Assembly (NCBI GenBank): GCA_015501075.1
Contig: JADNYJ010000279.1
Span: 1 to 44,345 of the forward strand
Source: Gymnopilus junonius
Taxonomy: Eukaryota; Basidiomycota; Agaricomycetes; Agaricales; Galerinaceae
Reading direction: 5' to 3'
DNA: 44,345 nucleotides
Shown here: in pieces, positions 42,711-44,345 of the stretch
How positions within the stretch are numbered: position 1 is the first letter of the stretch
How the letters are laid out: every line of letters starts with the position of its first letter
Notes under the pieces: model-generated
Databases searched by the model: none
What the model was told of the DNA's origin: nothing
Seen by the model: only the letters and a program-made list of their open reading frames with translations
Program-made: the position numbers and the translations under genes

Positions 42711-43524
42711 TGTCAGAACTAAAGCTAAACCAAGTTAAAGCTAAGGTCTATCTACTACAACCAACTAGTATTTATACTAAGTAGAAATGACTGTATTAGT
42801 ATATATGAGAGTCCATGAGGTTTGTGTATGGATAAGGCATGGCTACTACGGAGGCTGCAGCATATGTAGAAAGCATGGATGATCGAATATGAATGATGAA
42901 TGAAACAGGGGAAAGGGAATGAGGTGAAAATGAGAACTTCATAACACTACCTCCCTTTCAAAGCTCCCGACTAACTGTTGTTGGTGATCTTTTGATTGGC
43001 TGCTTTGATCCTGTTGTTTTCCATGCATAGGCTTTGGCATATGGTGTATATGTTATATATGCGCCTCCGACCAACTCCGATCTCTGACTATACGAACTCC
43101 GACCTCATATCCCCTCGAGGTACTACAAGTCCCGGAACACATAGACACTTAGATTACACATAGCTAGTCAACTCCGAGTAGAGCAGAGTAACTTACATGT
43201 CTGCCTGCTCACTAGTACATGTATGGTCTCCGCTTAGTTTCCTCTGTAGTATAAAAACCTTAGAACTATTATTAGGTACCTCAGTTCATATATTGTTCAT
43301 TAATCAATCCATGCTCTCTACTCTGCTCTCTCATCCCAATCCGACTCCGAAATTCGAGACAACGTCCAGACAACGGAGTGCAACACACATGTTGAAGCTG
43401 AAGTCTCAACCCTACGTCTACATATGTTACGCTAAGACCAACTCTGATACCGACATACTCCGACATAGCTCCGACGTGGATCCCCTCTGCCTACTCCGCC
43501 CTTCCCTTCGTTGAGAACTTAACA
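42711..43524 (+). repeat. Gypsy-B 5' LTR
   Basis: Starts TGTCAGAACT exactly where identity to copy A ends, and closes GAGAACTTAACA before the gag leader. Includes TTAGTATAAAAACC-type TATA sequence (~43248-43256). CpG is retained, with many CTCCGA motifs. Pieces of the same LTR, mutated at CpG, occur inverted at 1-52 and 21076-21195. Confidence 0.85.
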
Positions 43525-44345
43525 GTATATATGAACTCATACCGCTTCTGGACTCCCGACTATGCCCACCACAACATCCCGTACTACTGCCAACTCCCAT
43601 GCAGCTGGACAAAATGAATCTTGCACCATCGTGATTCAGAATGTCAGAGACTACCCTGACCGTCCAAACACACAACCTCCATCCTGCCTCAGCACTCTAA
43701 CTTCTTTACCCTCAGTACCCTCATCAATGAGACAAACCAGTCCCAACCCATTGCCACCTCCTGGTTCCCCTGGTGGTGAACCTGACCCCGACGATGATGG
43801 CGATGATTTTGACCACCACTCCGATCACTCTGATCATTCCGATCACAACTCCGACCATGACCCCACTCCGAATCTCGCTGAAGCCATGATGCTTATGACC
43901 AAAGAGCTTAGGCGTCACGATAGCCCTAAGGTTACCAAGACCAAAGCCTGTGAGCCCAACACCTTCGACGGCTCCGACACCCGGAAACTCAATGGTTTTA
44001 TTTTACAGTGTAACCTTTACTTCCGAAACAATGCGCCTACACCGCGATGAAGACAAGGTTACGTTCGCCCTCTCCTATCTTCGCGGCCTTGCGATGGAAT
44101 TTTTTGAGCCCGCAATACTGGACTCAACAACTATTGAACCATGGATGGACAACTGGCAAGCCTTTATTGGCGTGCTGAAGTCCGAATTGGTCCGTTCGAT
44201 CGACCTCCGATGCCGCTGTAGCCCTCGAAAACTTGAAGATGCCTGAGAACCAAAGGATCATCAAGTACAAGTGGAATTCAAGCGCTTGTCTATCGATCGT
44301 GCTGGGACAGCATCGCTCTCCGACACCTGCTACTACTCCGTCTGG
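43525..44345 (+). CDS. Gypsy-B gag, 5' part (window ends inside)
   Basis: ATG at 43562 opens a Ser/Thr/Pro-rich leader, then an acidic Asp/His-rich repeat (DHHSDHSDHSDH, ~43815-43850), then the Ty3 Gag core: KACEPNTFDGSD (~43945), NGFILQCNLYFRNN (~43992), and in a shifted frame RDEDKVTFALSYLRGLAMEF and PWMDNWQAFIGVLKSEL (~44047-44183), which match retrotransposon Gag domains. At least two frame changes (~44033, ~44190) and a one-base loss at ~44258 break it; the last removes a G from a GG run. CpG content is high, so the element looks young. Confidence 0.85.

Overview
The window is nuclear DNA of a filamentous basidiomycete, most likely an Agaricomycete. The evidence is an intact FunK1-type kinase gene with short introns (about 50 bp), agaric-style NACHT/NLR relics, a basidiomycete SNF1/AMPK beta-subunit gene, and a dense mix of Copia, Gypsy, hAT, Tc1/mariner and Mutator-like elements. 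Two compartments are visible. Roughly 1-27,500 and 38,000-42,400 are transposon rich, CpG poor and full of stop codons. Roughly 27,500-37,900 is CpG rich and holds the host genes. A younger CpG-rich Gypsy element enters from the right edge.

Layout: a Copia pol remnant (53-2983) runs into a Copia LTR (3042-7309) that is split by a complete hAT transposon (3218-7137, perfect 8-bp target duplication). The Copia leader follows (7310-7816). It is interrupted by a 12.7-kb minus-strand chromodomain Gypsy element (7817-20565, 5-bp target duplication CACAT). The leader then resumes and gives the start of a Copia gag (20571-21075). Inside the Gypsy is a 319-bp palindromic MITE, and downstream of its integrase lies an unassigned third ORF that reads through the polypurine tract into the LTR. 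Both outer edges of the Copia segment abut pieces of a second Gypsy family (B). A Tc1/mariner element (21196-22784) sits at the right-hand piece. Next come about 3 kb of unrecognised decayed coding sequence and a decayed NACHT gene (26030-26710).

The host part holds two related decayed minus-strand fragments (27.8-28.3 kb), an SNF1/AMPK beta-subunit gene (29559-32406) whose frame breaks sit in C/G runs, a second NACHT relic (33775-34808, minus) and, divergent from it, an intact 770-codon FunK1 kinase (34989-37406) with a GC-AG intron. A 651-bp piece containing the beta-subunit promoter and first codons (29006-29656) is duplicated at 38028-42710. There it has been split by a Mutator-like element with 148-bp terminal repeats (38158-40441) and a 1.7-kb hAT-like element (40720-42415), and is cut off by a Gypsy-B LTR (42711-43524) followed by gag to the window end.

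Two kinds of lesion run through the window. Old elements and the duplicate copy carry CpG to TpG/CpA transitions, including CGA to TGA stops in Copia integrase, hAT transposase and mariner transposase, and losses of catalytic residues in Gypsy protease and reverse transcriptase. The CpG-rich beta-subunit gene and the young Gypsy-B gag instead carry single-base length changes in short C or G runs, which may be assembly errors. Nothing here could be aligned or searched; all family assignments are from motifs read by eye.
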